DNA of 64,000 bases. It comes from an uncultured Blautia sp. (GTDB lineage Bacteria > Bacillota > Clostridia > Lachnospirales > Lachnospiraceae). A model generated the notes under the pieces. The model made no database searches. It had not been told where the DNA came from and worked only from the letters and a program-made list of their open reading frames with translations. Where the stretch lies: the NCBI GenBank assembly GCA_900543715.1, contig UQSX01000008.1, forward strand, positions 1 through 64,000, read 5' to 3'. Position numbers and translations under genes: made by a program. Positions 47,764-57,743 of the stretch are shown piece after piece; the stretch's first letter is position 1, and each line of letters starts with the position of its first letter.

Positions 47764-50700
47764 ATGCAGGTATTTATGCAGCCATTGGAAAATTTAACAG
47801 AGTACCAGGAGATACGGTCAAGACTTCCGAAAAACCGGGGAGTCCTTCAGCTCTCCGGCTGTGTGGAATCACAGAAAGCCCATATGATGTATGGGCTTTT
47901 TCGCGGTATGCAGAAAGATGCTAAAAGAGAAAATATGAATTGTCTCATCATAGCGGAGAACGATCTGAAAGCCAGGGAAATCTACGAAGATTACCGGATG
48001 TATGACCAGGAGGTTTACCTCTATCCGGCCAAGGACCTGATCTTCTTTCAGGCCGATGTACATGGAAATCTGCTGACAAGAGACCGGATGAAGGCGGTGG
48101 CTGCCCTTTTGGAGAAGAAAGGGGTTACTGTGATCACCAGTATAGGCGGCTGCATGGACTACCTTCTTCCTCTGGAGGTTATAAAGGACCATACCCTTGT
48201 GTTTAAAAGCGACAGTCCAGTAGAACTGGGGAAACTGAGAAAACAGCTTCTGGGTATGGGATATGAGGGAAACGCCCAGGCAGAGGCTCCGGGACAGTTT
48301 TCTGTCAGAGGCGGCATCATAGATATTTTTCCTCTGACTCTGGATAATCCGGTGCGGATCGAGTTGTGGGGAGATGAGATTGATTCTATACGAAGTTTCG
48401 ACCCGGAAAGCCAGCGTTCTATAGAAAATCTGGAAGAAGTTACTATTTACCCGGCAGCAGAGATGGTCCTGGACCAGGAGGTCCTGGAAAAAGGTCTGAA
48501 GGCCATCGAAAAAGAGAAAAAAGCCATGGTAAAAAAATTCCGAGATGATTTTCTGACCGAAGAAGGGGCCAGGCTTACCCGGATGGTAGAAGAGGCTGTG
48601 GATAGCCTGAAAGAGTATCAGGACTTTTCAGCAGCAGAACATTTTGTACGGTATTTTTATAAGAATGCGGTAACTTTTCTGGATTATTTTCCCACAGAAG
48701 ATACTCTGGTATTTCTGGATGAGAGCAATCGACTGACGGAACAGGGGAATGCCATTGAAACAGAATTTCGGGAGAGCATGGAGCATCGGCTGGAGAAAGG
48801 ATACCTTCTGGCCGGACAGACAGATCTGCTCATGCCCTGCCGCCAGGTGATCCAGAACATAAATAAGAAAAACTGCGTATCTTTGTGTACCATGGAACAG
48901 CAGAGAGGAGACTGGGATATCCGGGAGCAGTTTTATACTACAGTAAAATCTGTCAGTCCCTACAACAACAGCTTCGAGCTGCTGGTTAAGGACATGGAAT
49001 ACTTTAAGAAAAATGGATATCAGGTTTTACTTCTTTCCCCTTCACGTACCAGAGCTGCCAGACTGGCAAAGGACTTAAGCCAGGAAGGACTGAACAGCTT
49101 TTACACAGAAGATATGGACCGGACCATTGCTCCGGGAGAAATTATGACAGCTTTTGGCCACGCCAGGAGAGGCTTTGAGTATCCTCTCATCAAGTTTGTG
49201 CTGATAACGGAAACAGATATCTTCGGACAGGAAAAGAAGAAAAAGAGGAAGAAGACAGAATACAGCGGCAAACGTATCCAGAATTTCAGCGAGCTGAGCG
49301 TTGGTGATTATGTGGTCCATGAAAATCATGGACTGGGAATCTATAGAGGAATTGAGAAGATTGATGTAGACCGGGTAGCTAAGGACTACATTAAGATTGA
49401 GTATGGAGATAACAGTACCCTGTATATCCTTCCCAATCAGCTGGACCTGCTTCAGAAATATGCAGGAGCTGACGCTAAAGCCCCTAAGCTGAATAAGCTG
49501 GGAACCCAGGACTGGAATAAGACAAAGACAAAGGTAAAAGGCGCAGTCAAGAATATCGCCAAAGATCTGGTGGCCCTTTACGCTGCAAGGCAGGCCCAGT
49601 CCGGCTATCAGTATGGAAAAGATACCGTATGGCAGAGGGAATTTGAGGAAATGTTTCCTTTTGAGGAGACAGAAGACCAGCTGGCAGCCATAGAGGCCAC
49701 CAAGGGAGATATGGAGAGCACTAAGATCATGGACCGTCTGATCTGCGGAGACGTGGGATACGGCAAGACGGAGATTGCCATCCGGGCTGCCTTTAAGGCG
49801 GTTCAGGAAAGCAAACAGGTGGTATATCTGGTGCCCACTACCATTCTAGCCCAGCAGCATTATAATACATTTGTCCAGAGAATGAAGGACTTCCCTGTGC
49901 GGATTGACCTTCTGTGCAGGTTCCGTACTCCGGCAGAACAGAAGAAGACCATTGAAGACCTTAAGAAAGGCCTGGTGGATATTGTCATAGGCACCCATCG
50001 TGTCCTTTCCAAAGATATAAAGTATAAAGATCTGGGACTTCTGATCATTGACGAGGAGCAGCGTTTTGGGGTTACCCATAAAGAAAAGATTAAAAAACTA
50101 AAGGAAAATGTAGACGTTCTCACACTGACTGCCACACCTATTCCCAGAACCCTTCACATGGGCCTGATCGGTATCCGGGACATGAGCGTACTGGAAGAAG
50201 CACCTATGGATAGAATGCCTATCCAGACATTTGTTATGGAATACAATGAAGAACTGGTCCGGGAGGCGATAACCAGGGAGCTGGCCAGAGGCGGTCAGGT
50301 GTATTATGTATACAATCGGGTGAATGACATTGACGAGATCGCCAACCGGGTGGCAAAACTGGTACCGGAGGCTAATGTGGCCTTTGCCCATGGGCAGATG
50401 CGGGAGCACCAGCTGGAGAAGATCATGTATGGCTTTATTAACGGGGATATTGACGTACTGGTATCCACTACTATTATTGAGACAGGGCTGGATATTTCCA
50501 ATGCCAATACCATGATTGTCCACGATGCAGACCAGATGGGACTTTCTCAGCTTTACCAGCTTCGTGGCCGTGTGGGCCGCTCTAACAGAACAGCCTATGC
50601 CTTCCTTATGTACCGCAGAAATAAAATGCTCAAAGAAGTTGCAGAGAAAAGGCTCCATGCTATTCGGGAATTTACAGATCTGGGCAGCGGATTTAAGATT

Positions 50701-51312
50701 GCCATGCGGGACCTGGAAATCCGTGGAGCGGGAAATCTTCTGGGTGCTGAGCAGCATGGCCATATGCAGGCAGTGGGTTATGACCTGTACTGTAAAATGC
50801 TGGACGAGGCAGTGAAAGAGGCAAAAGGCATTAAACAACAGGAAGACTTTGAGACTGCCATTGATCTGGAACTGAACGCCTTTATCCCGCCGAAATATAT
50901 TCCCAATGAATATCAGAAGCTGGATGTATATAAACGTATTGCAGCTATTGAGTCGCAGGAAGAGTATGAAGATATGCAGGAAGAACTTATGGACCGGTTC
51001 GGAGAGCCTCCTAAAGCAGTGGAGAATCTTCTGGCAATAGCAGCCCTTAAGGCTCTTGCCCATAAGGTTTATATTACAGAAATCAAGCAGACAGGAAAAG
51101 ACGTAAAAATTATAATGTTTAAACGGGCAAAACTGGACCCGGCAGGATTTCCTGGAATCTTGGAAAAATATAAGAATAATCTGAAGATGCATTTGGAAGA
51201 GCCGCCTTATTTCCAGGTTTCCCTTAAAGGAAGAAAACCAAAAGAAACCCTGGATGTGCTGGTGTTTCTGAAAAGTATCCTAACAGATTTTCTTCCATTG
51301 GCGGAGGAATAA
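47764..51312 (+). CDS. mfd: Transcription-repair coupling factor
   Basis: 1182 residues, full length. Domains in order: UvrB-like damage module (about 1-350, with GQFSVRGGIIDIFP), the RNA polymerase-interacting Tudor domain (DYVVHENHGLGIYRGIEK near 520), the RecG-like translocase with Walker A CGDVGYGKTE, DEEQRFGV box and TATPIPRTLHMGL, helicase motif VI QLRGRVGRSNR, and the C-terminal TRCF domain. It pushes stalled RNA polymerase off lesions and recruits UvrA. The start is ATG 47764 or the ATG four codons later; neither has a strong ribosome site, so coupling to pth is likely. Confidence 0.96.
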   Translation: MQVFMQPLENLTEYQEIRSRLPKNRGVLQLSGCVESQKAHMMYGLFRGMQKDAKRENMNCLIIAENDLKAREIYEDYRMYDQEVYLYPAKDLIFFQADVHGNLLTRDRMKAVAALLEKKGVTVITSIGGCMDYLLPLEVIKDHTLVFKSDSPVELGKLRKQLLGMGYEGNAQAEAPGQFSVRGGIIDIFPLTLDNPVRIELWGDEIDSIRSFDPESQRSIENLEEVTIYPAAEMVLDQEVLEKGLKAIEKEKKAMVKKFRDDFLTEEGARLTRMVEEAVDSLKEYQDFSAAEHFVRYFYKNAVTFLDYFPTEDTLVFLDESNRLTEQGNAIETEFRESMEHRLEKGYLLAGQTDLLMPCRQVIQNINKKNCVSLCTMEQQRGDWDIREQFYTTVKSVSPYNNSFELLVKDMEYFKKNGYQVLLLSPSRTRAARLAKDLSQEGLNSFYTEDMDRTIAPGEIMTAFGHARRGFEYPLIKFVLITETDIFGQEKKKKRKKTEYSGKRIQNFSELSVGDYVVHENHGLGIYRGIEKIDVDRVAKDYIKIEYGDNSTLYILPNQLDLLQKYAGADAKAPKLNKLGTQDWNKTKTKVKGAVKNIAKDLVALYAARQAQSGYQYGKDTVWQREFEEMFPFEETEDQLAAIEATKGDMESTKIMDRLICGDVGYGKTEIAIRAAFKAVQESKQVVYLVPTTILAQQHYNTFVQRMKDFPVRIDLLCRFRTPAEQKKTIEDLKKGLVDIVIGTHRVLSKDIKYKDLGLLIIDEEQRFGVTHKEKIKKLKENVDVLTLTATPIPRTLHMGLIGIRDMSVLEEAPMDRMPIQTFVMEYNEELVREAITRELARGGQVYYVYNRVNDIDEIANRVAKLVPEANVAFAHGQMREHQLEKIMYGFINGDIDVLVSTTIIETGLDISNANTMIVHDADQMGLSQLYQLRGRVGRSNRTAYAFLMYRRNKMLKEVAEKRLHAIREFTDLGSGFKIAMRDLEIRGAGNLLGAEQHGHMQAVGYDLYCKMLDEAVKEAKGIKQQEDFETAIDLELNAFIPPKYIPNEYQKLDVYKRIAAIESQEEYEDMQEELMDRFGEPPKAVENLLAIAALKALAHKVYITEIKQTGKDVKIIMFKRAKLDPAGFPGILEKYKNNLKMHLEEPPYFQVSLKGRKPKETLDVLVFLKSILTDFLPLAEE

Positions 51313-51353
51313 GGCTTTCACAGTATGTTCACATTCTTCGGGGAAAATGGCTC

Positions 51354-51382
51354 TTGCCCCGGAGAATAAAAGCGTCTATAAT
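51354..51382 (+). promoter_or_regulatory. Promoter of the PrsA-like lipoprotein gene
   Basis: TTGCCC (51354-51359), 17 bases, TATAAT (51377-51382), about 37 bases before the ATG. Confidence 0.65.
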
Positions 51383-51419
51383 GGGAAAAGGACATTTTTT
51401 GTAACTACAGGAGGAGATT

Positions 51420-52646
51420 ATGAATAAAGCAGCTAAGAAAATAACAGGTGTTCTTCTGGCGGGAGCATTGGGAGCAGCGGCTCTGGCAGGATGTAATACT
51501 CCTATGGATGGGACCCAGCCTCTCCTTACTTCCGGGGAAGATACCATAACTGTAGGAACCGGAAACCTGATGCTGAGGATGAATCAGGCGACTATGCTAT
51601 CTTATTATTCTATGATGGGAGGCAGCACCACTGGAATCTGGTCTCAGGATTCAGGAGAAGGAGAGACCTACGGAGATACGACCAAGGCAAATGTGCTGGA
51701 TGAACTGGAGAACATGCTGGTCCAGAAACAGCATGCAGCAGATTATGATGTGTCCATTTCAGAGGAAGAGCAGAGTAAGATTGAAGAGGCGGCCAAGGCC
51801 TTTATGGATGCCAATACAGAAGAAACCATCCAGACTTTATCAGTTACTCAGTCAGATGTGGAGACACTTCTGGAGCTTTATACCTATCAGACAAAGATGT
51901 ATGACCCGATGGTAGCAGATGTAGATACAAATGTAGAAGATTCTGAGGCTGCCCAGAGCAGGATTACTTACTGCAGGATTGATATCAGCGATACCCAGAA
52001 TGACGACGGAACTACAACACCTCTTACAGACGAAGAAAAACAGGCCAAGAAAGACCAGGCCCAGGCTATCCTGGATCAGCTTCAGGCCTCTGCAGATCCG
52101 GCCAGTGCAGATATGGACGCTATTGCCAAAGGTGTCAGCGAGGACCTTAATGCAGTAGACAATACTTTCGGTGATGATGACACGCTTCTGGATGATAAAC
52201 TGAAAGAAGCAGCAAAAACCCTTCAGGACGGACAGGTTTATGGTGAGGTAGTGGAAGGAGAGAACGCATATTTCGTAGTAAGAATGGACAGCGTTCTGGA
52301 CAGAGAGGCTACAGACCAGGAGAAAGAATCTATTGTATCTGAAAGACAGCAGGAAGCATATAATGACCTTCTGGACCAGTGGAAAGAAGAAACAGATATA
52401 ACTGTTAATAACGACCAGTGGGAGAAAGTCACGCTTACAGATACAGAGCAGTATACCATTAAACAGCCTGAGACAGAAGAAAGTACAGAAGACAGTACCT
52501 CTGATACCACAGAGAGTACAGGCGATACTGAGGCCGCAGAGGATACAACAGGTGAGACAGAAGAAGCTGCATCTGAAGAGAGCCAGACAGAAGGCTCCAC
52601 AGATACGCAGACAGAGGACGGAAGTTCAGAAGAAGCGGCAGAATAA
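51420..52646 (+). CDS. PrsA/SurA-like lipoprotein
   Basis: 408 residues. The signal peptide ends in the lipobox ALAGC, giving lipid-anchored Cys25. The helical N-terminal part (NVLDELENMLVQKQHAADYDVSISEEE) is SurA_N-like; residues 170-320 correspond to the place of the parvulin PPIase domain but are degenerate (RITYCRIDISDTQNDD, FGDDDTLLDDKLKEAAKTL). The last 60 residues are a Glu/Thr/Ser-rich disordered tail. The family folds secreted proteins at the outer face of the membrane. Gene order mfd-prsA is widespread in Lachnospiraceae. Isomerase activity is doubtful. AGGAGG precedes the ATG. Confidence 0.8.
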   Translation: MNKAAKKITGVLLAGALGAAALAGCNTPMDGTQPLLTSGEDTITVGTGNLMLRMNQATMLSYYSMMGGSTTGIWSQDSGEGETYGDTTKANVLDELENMLVQKQHAADYDVSISEEEQSKIEEAAKAFMDANTEETIQTLSVTQSDVETLLELYTYQTKMYDPMVADVDTNVEDSEAAQSRITYCRIDISDTQNDDGTTTPLTDEEKQAKKDQAQAILDQLQASADPASADMDAIAKGVSEDLNAVDNTFGDDDTLLDDKLKEAAKTLQDGQVYGEVVEGENAYFVVRMDSVLDREATDQEKESIVSERQQEAYNDLLDQWKEETDITVNNDQWEKVTLTDTEQYTIKQPETEESTEDSTSDTTESTGDTEAAEDTTGETEEAASEESQTEGSTDTQTEDGSSEEAAE

Positions 52647-52658
52647 CCAAAAAAACAG

Positions 52659-52703
52659 CCCCCTGTGTAAAAGAGATAGAGGCTTTTACACAGGGGGTTT
52701 TTC
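52659..52703. terminator. Bidirectional terminator after the PrsA-like gene
   Basis: Perfect 15-base arms CCCCCTGTGTAAAAG (52659-52673) and CTTTTACACAGGGGG (52683-52697), then TTTTTC. The opposite flank is A-rich, serving the convergent MATE gene. Confidence 0.93.
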
Positions 52704-52710
52704 AGCAGTT

Positions 52711-54075
52711 TTATATACGGTTACGAGATTTTTCAAAGGCATGGATCCAGTCTGACTTCAGAAAATAGATGAAAAATACAATAGAACTTAAAGTCCAGGT
52801 CAAAGGATAAGCCCAGAAGATCACCCTTATATCGGGAATCAGCTTTACGGTGATCGTTATGTAAGTTACCCGGATGATGCACCAGCATGCCAGCATGACC
52901 AGCATCGGCACGGTGGACTTTCCTGCACCCCGTAAAATTCCGGCCATACAGTGGGAAAAGGCAAGGAGAAAATAAAATAAGGTGACTACACGGGCCTGAG
53001 CTGTGCCATAGGAAATTACTTCCGGAGTGCTGCTGAAGGCAGAAATCAGCACAGGGGCCAGTCCATAAATCACCAGGCCAATAAGTTCCGCAAGGGTAAT
53101 AGAACAGACAACCCCAAAGACAGCACCTTTTTTGGCCCGCTGGTATTCCTTTGCTCCTAAATTCTGGCTGATAAAAGTGGTAAGGGCCAGGGCAAAGCAG
53201 GTGATAGGAAGAAATCCGAAGCCTTCTACTTTAGAGTAGGAACCACAGCCGGCTACAGCCATTTCTCCGAACTTGTTAATGTTGGACTGGACCACAACAT
53301 TTGCCAGAGAAATAATAGAGTTCTGCAGTCCTGCCGGAAGGCCGTTTGCGATGATCTGCCGCAGGACCAGAAAATCCAGACGGATTTTGGAAAGGCGTAC
53401 CCGATATTCTTCAGGACTTCTCATAAGCTGCCACAGACAGAGAAAAGCACTGATAAACTGGGAGATAATGGTGGCCAGAGCTGCAGAGCCTACTCCCAGG
53501 TGAAAGACGCCTACAAAAAGCAGGTCCAGCACAATGTTCACTATAGAGGAAATTACCAGGTAGATCAGAGGATGACGGCTGTCTCCTACAGACTGGAGGA
53601 TTCCCACCATAAAGTTATACATGACGAAAGCCAGGGAACCGCTGAAGTAGATCCGGAAGTAGGTAATAGAATTGGGGAGGACTTCTGAAGGCGTACCCAT
53701 AAGGACTAAAATCTGAGGCGCCGCCAGAACGCCTACAACAGTGAGAAGAATTCCGGAAATAAGCCCCAGAGCCATAATGGTATGGATGGCTCTCTGGACA
53801 ATATGAAATTTCTTGGCGCCGTAATACTTGGCTACCACTACGCCTGCACCGATAGCAAGACCGTTAAAAAATCCCACCATGAGAAAGATCAGATTTCCTG
53901 AGGAGCTTACCGCAGCCAAAGCGGTGCTGCCCAGGAATCTTCCCACAATGAGAGAATCCGCTGTATTATAAAGCTGCTGGAAGAGATTGCCGAAGAAAAG
54001 CGGTATGGCAAAAAAAACGATCCTTTTCCAGATAGGACCAGTGGTCATAGAAACTGCTGAAGAATTACTGCTCAT
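52711..54075 (-). CDS. MATE-family efflux transporter
   Basis: 454 residues with twelve membrane helices. It opens TTGPIWKRIVFFAIPLFFGNLFQQLYNTADSLIVGRFLG over residues 11-50, a hallmark of the NorM/DinF-like clostridial MATE group, with the second half repeating a similar pattern (FLPITCFALALTTFISQNLGAKEYQRAKKG across 280-310). Such proteins export cationic drugs or metabolites using sodium or proton gradients. The gene stands alone with its own promoter (54120-54148) and shares a terminator with the PrsA-like gene. GGGGGAC precedes the ATG. Substrate unknown. Confidence 0.92.
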   Translation of the reverse strand: MSSNSSAVSMTTGPIWKRIVFFAIPLFFGNLFQQLYNTADSLIVGRFLGSTALAAVSSSGNLIFLMVGFFNGLAIGAGVVVAKYYGAKKFHIVQRAIHTIMALGLISGILLTVVGVLAAPQILVLMGTPSEVLPNSITYFRIYFSGSLAFVMYNFMVGILQSVGDSRHPLIYLVISSIVNIVLDLLFVGVFHLGVGSAALATIISQFISAFLCLWQLMRSPEEYRVRLSKIRLDFLVLRQIIANGLPAGLQNSIISLANVVVQSNINKFGEMAVAGCGSYSKVEGFGFLPITCFALALTTFISQNLGAKEYQRAKKGAVFGVVCSITLAELIGLVIYGLAPVLISAFSSTPEVISYGTAQARVVTLFYFLLAFSHCMAGILRGAGKSTVPMLVMLACWCIIRVTYITITVKLIPDIRVIFWAYPLTWTLSSIVFFIYFLKSDWIHAFEKSRNRI

Positions 54076-54119
54076 GATATTGTATGTCCCCCTTCTGTCT
54101 TAATAGTTCAGCTATGCAT

Positions 54120-54148
54120 AGTATAGTTCTGCACAAGAAAAAAAGCAA
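54120..54148 (-). promoter_or_regulatory. Promoter of the MATE gene
   Basis: Minus-strand TTGCTT, 17 bases, TATACT. A ten-base palindrome CTATGCATAG (54112-54121) covers the start region and may be an operator. Confidence 0.68.
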
Positions 54149-54165
54149 TCCAAAGTCACAGAATC

Positions 54166-54195
54166 TTGCCCCTATCCCGACGGGAGGAGTATAAT
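54166..54195 (+). promoter_or_regulatory. Promoter of the PHP-UvrD gene
   Basis: TTGCCC (54166-54171), 18 bases, TATAAT (54190-54195), 82 bases before the ATG. It is divergent to the MATE promoter. Confidence 0.6.
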
Positions 54196-54277
54196 ATTAT
54201 AAATGTTTTGAGGATTGCGGGAGCACATAGTGCGGAGCAATCAGGTATCATAATATTAAGAAAAGAAGGTTATATTC

Positions 54278-57200
54278 ATGTATATATCAGATTTACATAT
54301 CCACTCCAGGTTTTCCAGGGCTACCAGCAAGGAAGGGGACCCGGAACATCTGGAACTCTGGGCCAGGAAAAAGGGAATCCATCTGGTGGGAACGGGAGAT
54401 TTTACACACCCTCAGTGGAGAGAAGAGCTTAAAGAAAAACTGGAACCTGAAGGAAACGGTGTGTACAGGCTGAAAAAGGAATATCAGATTCAGGACGGCA
54501 TGACGCCGGATAATATAGAACCGCGATTTGTGGTAACCGGGGAAATCAGTTCCATTTATAAGAAGAATGACAAGACTCGGAAGGTACATAACCTTCTGAT
54601 ACTTCCTGGCCTGGAAGAAGCAGACCGCCTCTCTGCCAGGCTGGAGGAAATTGGAAACATTCATTCTGACGGACGGCCTATTCTGGGCCTTGACTGTCGG
54701 GATCTTTTAGAGATTATGCTGGAGACAGCAGAGACGGGAATCTTCGTTCCAGCCCACATATGGACGCCTCATTTCGCTATGTTTGGGGCTTTCTCCGGAT
54801 TTGATACCGTGGAGGAGTGCTTTGAAGACCTGACCCCTTATATTCATGCAGTGGAGACCGGTCTTTCTTCAGATCCGTCTATGAACTGGAGAGTTTCTGC
54901 TCTGGACAGATACCAGCTGATATCCAATTCAGACGCCCACTCTCCGGGAAAACTGGGAAGAGAGGCCAATCTGATGGATACGGAGCTTTCTTACGAAGGC
55001 CTTTGGAAGGCCATTCAGACAGGAGAAGGTCTGGAGGGAACCATTGAGTTTTTCCCGGAAGAAGGAAAATATCATTATGACGGCCACAGAAAATGCCATC
55101 TCTGCCTTTCTCCTGCCCAGACTAAGGAATATCAGGGACGCTGCCCGGTATGCGGGAGAAAACTGACGATCGGTGTGGAACACCGGGTAGAAGAGCTGGC
55201 AGACCGCCCGGAAGGTTTTATCAGGGAAAACGCCAGAACCTTTGAATCCCTTATGCCCCTTCCGGAGCTGATCGCTCAGGCCACAGGCCACTCTGCAGCA
55301 AGTGCCAAGACAGAGAGACTCTATGGAGAAATGCTGAAGGCCCTGGGGACAGAATTTGAGATCCTGCGGAAGGTACCGGTGGAAGATATCCAGAAACAGG
55401 CAGGATATTTTATAGGAGAAGGGATCCGGAGACTTCGTGAAGGCAAGGTGGAACGTCATCCTGGGTTTGACGGAGAATACGGGACCATTAAGCTTTTCCG
55501 GGGAAGTGAACTGGAAGATACTCAGGGGCAGATAAGCCTTTTCGATGGATTTGGACTTGAAGGATTCTCTCAGACAGAAGGAGTGCAGGAGGAGAATAAG
55601 GCATCTTTTCAGGCTGAGCCGGGGCACAATACAGTGGGAGCAGAATCTGACCAAGGCTCTTCAGGGGAGGATGAAGCCGGAGAGACTGGGAAGGGTACAG
55701 AAGTCCTTCCTGCATTAAATGAGCGGCAGCAGGAGGCAGTGGAAAGTATCCATCCGGTTACAGCAGTCATTGCAGGTCCGGGTACAGGGAAGACCAAGAC
55801 TCTGATAGAGAAAATCCTTTACCTCATAGAGAGAAGAAGAGTAAAACCCTCGGAGATCACAGCAGTGACCTTTACAAATAAAGCTGCCCAGGAGATGAGG
55901 GAGCGTCTGGAGCGGGAACTGGGAAATAAAAGAGCCCTGAAACAGATCCAGATCGGCACCTTTCATTCTATCTGCCTGGATATACTCAGAGAACAGGGGA
56001 AAGATTTTACCCTTGCAGATGAGATCCAGGTAAAGGAACTGGCCCAGGAGACCATAGATACCTGGAATATGAAGATATCTGTAAGAGACTTTCTTTCTGA
56101 AATCTCCCTGTATAAGTCTGCGCCGGGAGAAAGAAAGTTCCCTGACCAGGTTTGGGAAGAAGCCTTTAACTATTATCAGAAACTCTTAAAAGACGGAAAA
56201 CTGGCAGACTTTGATGACCTGCTTTTAAGAGCTTTGAGTCTGGCCCGGCTTTCTGAGAATCAGGAATATAAGAAAAGATTTACATACCTTCTGGTAGATG
56301 AATTTCAGGACGTGAACCCTGTCCAGTACAGACTCATGCTGGAATGGGCAAAAGCAGGCAGGGAGCTTTTTGTAATCGGTGATCCTGATCAGGCTATTTA
56401 CGGATTCCGTGGTTCAGATTCCCGGTGCTTTACCCGTCTTGGAGAAGACAGACCCGATACCAGAACGATTTACCTGGAAGAAAACTATCGGTCCGTTTCT
56501 TCAGTGGTGGATGCGGCTATGGCAGTGATTTCCAAAAATCCGGGGGAGGCAAGACATCTGAGAGCCTGCAGGGGAGATGGGGAAAAACTTCGGGTAGTAG
56601 AGACTGCCTCGGACCTTTCTGAGGGAATTTTTGTAGCCAAAGAAATCAACCGCCAGACCGGCGGTCTGGACATGCTGGACGTTCAGACTGGACTTCAGGC
56701 AGAGGCGGAACGGAGACAGAGAAGCTTTTCCGACATTGCCGTTCTGTGCAGGACCCACCGGCAGTTCCGGATCCTGGAAAAATGTCTGTCTCAGGAGGGG
56801 ATTCCCTATGTGACTGTGGGAAGAGGAGACTTTCTGCTGGATCCTGCAGTGAGAGGAACCGTCAGTTTCTTCAAAAGCCTTGAGGAAGATGATCCTCAGA
56901 CAAAAGGACTTGCCTTAAAACTTCTCTGGGGATTATCCGATACAGAGGTGGCGGACAGTGTGTATCAGGAGGCAAAGAAAAAATATCTGCCCCAGATGAA
57001 GAAATATAAACCGGAAAAGATCCTGAAATCCTGGCAGGAGGACATGAACTTTAAGAAAAATGCTGCTGTGACCAGACTTTATCAGACGGCCCTTCAATAT
57101 TCCACTATGGAAGAATTCCTCCGTGACCTGTCTCTGGGTGAGGAAGGAGATCTTGTCCGCCGGCCGCAGAAAAGCTACAGTGCCGGGGCTGTCACCCTTA

Positions 57201-57496
57201 TGACCCTTCACGGCTCCAAAGGACTGGAATTTCCCCTTGTATTTCTCTGCGGAGCACAGGAAGGGATCCTCCCTCTGGAAAAGGCAGATTACCCCACAGA
57301 TCTCGAGGAAGAGAGAAGACTTTTCTTCGTAGGCATGACAAGAGCCAGGGATCAGTTGATCCTCACCTACGTAAAGGAACCGTCCCCTTTTCTGGAAGAT
57401 ATGCCGGAAGGAGCTGTTTTAAGGGAAAGAGCTGGAAAACAGAAAGAGGAAAAGGAAGGAGAGCAGATGAGCCTGTTCGATTTTCTGAAGGAATAA
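54278..57496 (+). CDS. PHP-zinc ribbon protein fused to a UvrD/PcrA-like helicase
   Basis: 1072 residues. Residues 1-260 form a PHP phosphoesterase: YISDLHIHSRFSRAT, TGDFTHPQW and ISNSDAHSPGKLG carry the metal ligands. A zinc ribbon (CHLCLSP...CPVCGR near 272-292) and a helix-hairpin-helix-like stretch follow. From about residue 480 it is a superfamily 1 helicase: Walker A AGPGTGKTKT, DEFQDVNP, GDPDQAIYGFRGSD, EENYRS and GSKGLEF. A linker motif QISLF (418-422) and a C-terminal QMSLF (1063-1067) resemble sliding-clamp binding peptides. Such fusions are common in clostridia and presumably process damaged or replicating DNA; the PHP substrate is unknown. Confidence 0.9.
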   Translation: MYISDLHIHSRFSRATSKEGDPEHLELWARKKGIHLVGTGDFTHPQWREELKEKLEPEGNGVYRLKKEYQIQDGMTPDNIEPRFVVTGEISSIYKKNDKTRKVHNLLILPGLEEADRLSARLEEIGNIHSDGRPILGLDCRDLLEIMLETAETGIFVPAHIWTPHFAMFGAFSGFDTVEECFEDLTPYIHAVETGLSSDPSMNWRVSALDRYQLISNSDAHSPGKLGREANLMDTELSYEGLWKAIQTGEGLEGTIEFFPEEGKYHYDGHRKCHLCLSPAQTKEYQGRCPVCGRKLTIGVEHRVEELADRPEGFIRENARTFESLMPLPELIAQATGHSAASAKTERLYGEMLKALGTEFEILRKVPVEDIQKQAGYFIGEGIRRLREGKVERHPGFDGEYGTIKLFRGSELEDTQGQISLFDGFGLEGFSQTEGVQEENKASFQAEPGHNTVGAESDQGSSGEDEAGETGKGTEVLPALNERQQEAVESIHPVTAVIAGPGTGKTKTLIEKILYLIERRRVKPSEITAVTFTNKAAQEMRERLERELGNKRALKQIQIGTFHSICLDILREQGKDFTLADEIQVKELAQETIDTWNMKISVRDFLSEISLYKSAPGERKFPDQVWEEAFNYYQKLLKDGKLADFDDLLLRALSLARLSENQEYKKRFTYLLVDEFQDVNPVQYRLMLEWAKAGRELFVIGDPDQAIYGFRGSDSRCFTRLGEDRPDTRTIYLEENYRSVSSVVDAAMAVISKNPGEARHLRACRGDGEKLRVVETASDLSEGIFVAKEINRQTGGLDMLDVQTGLQAEAERRQRSFSDIAVLCRTHRQFRILEKCLSQEGIPYVTVGRGDFLLDPAVRGTVSFFKSLEEDDPQTKGLALKLLWGLSDTEVADSVYQEAKKKYLPQMKKYKPEKILKSWQEDMNFKKNAAVTRLYQTALQYSTMEEFLRDLSLGEEGDLVRRPQKSYSAGAVTLMTLHGSKGLEFPLVFLCGAQEGILPLEKADYPTDLEEERRLFFVGMTRARDQLILTYVKEPSPFLEDMPEGAVLRERAGKQKEEKEGEQMSLFDFLKE

Positions 57497-57529
57497 GTCA
57501 AAACCCCGATTAAGCATATGGGGCATCAA

Positions 57530-57571
57530 GCCAGCAGCGATGCAAGCATGCACGCTTGGCTCGCTGCTGGC
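57530..57571. repeat. Inverted repeat after the helicase gene
   Basis: GCCAGCAGCGA (57530-57540) and TCGCTGCTGGC (57561-57571) match exactly; an inner CAAGC/GCTTG extends the stem. No T run follows, so it is more a stable hairpin than a clear terminator. Confidence 0.6.
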
Positions 57572-57595
57572 GGAAATAAAGGATTATAAACATAA

Positions 57596-57666
57596 AAGGC
57601 TGTCCCATTAAGTCAGAGTCCGGAATACTTACTTCCTGTGACCCAGGCTTAATGGGGCAGCCTTTC
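57596..57666. terminator. Long bidirectional hairpin before the TSCPD gene
   Basis: AAGGCTGTCCCATTAAG (57596-57612) pairs with CTTAATGGGGCAGCCTT (57648-57664) with one G-T pair across 35 bases, followed by TCATCTTG. It separates two convergent genes. Confidence 0.7.
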
Positions 57667-57743
57667 ATCTTGTGAATCTGACGGAGTATGGCAGGTGAAC
57701 CTGATATACGGACTTCTGCGCCAAGACCGGAGCAACTACTGGA

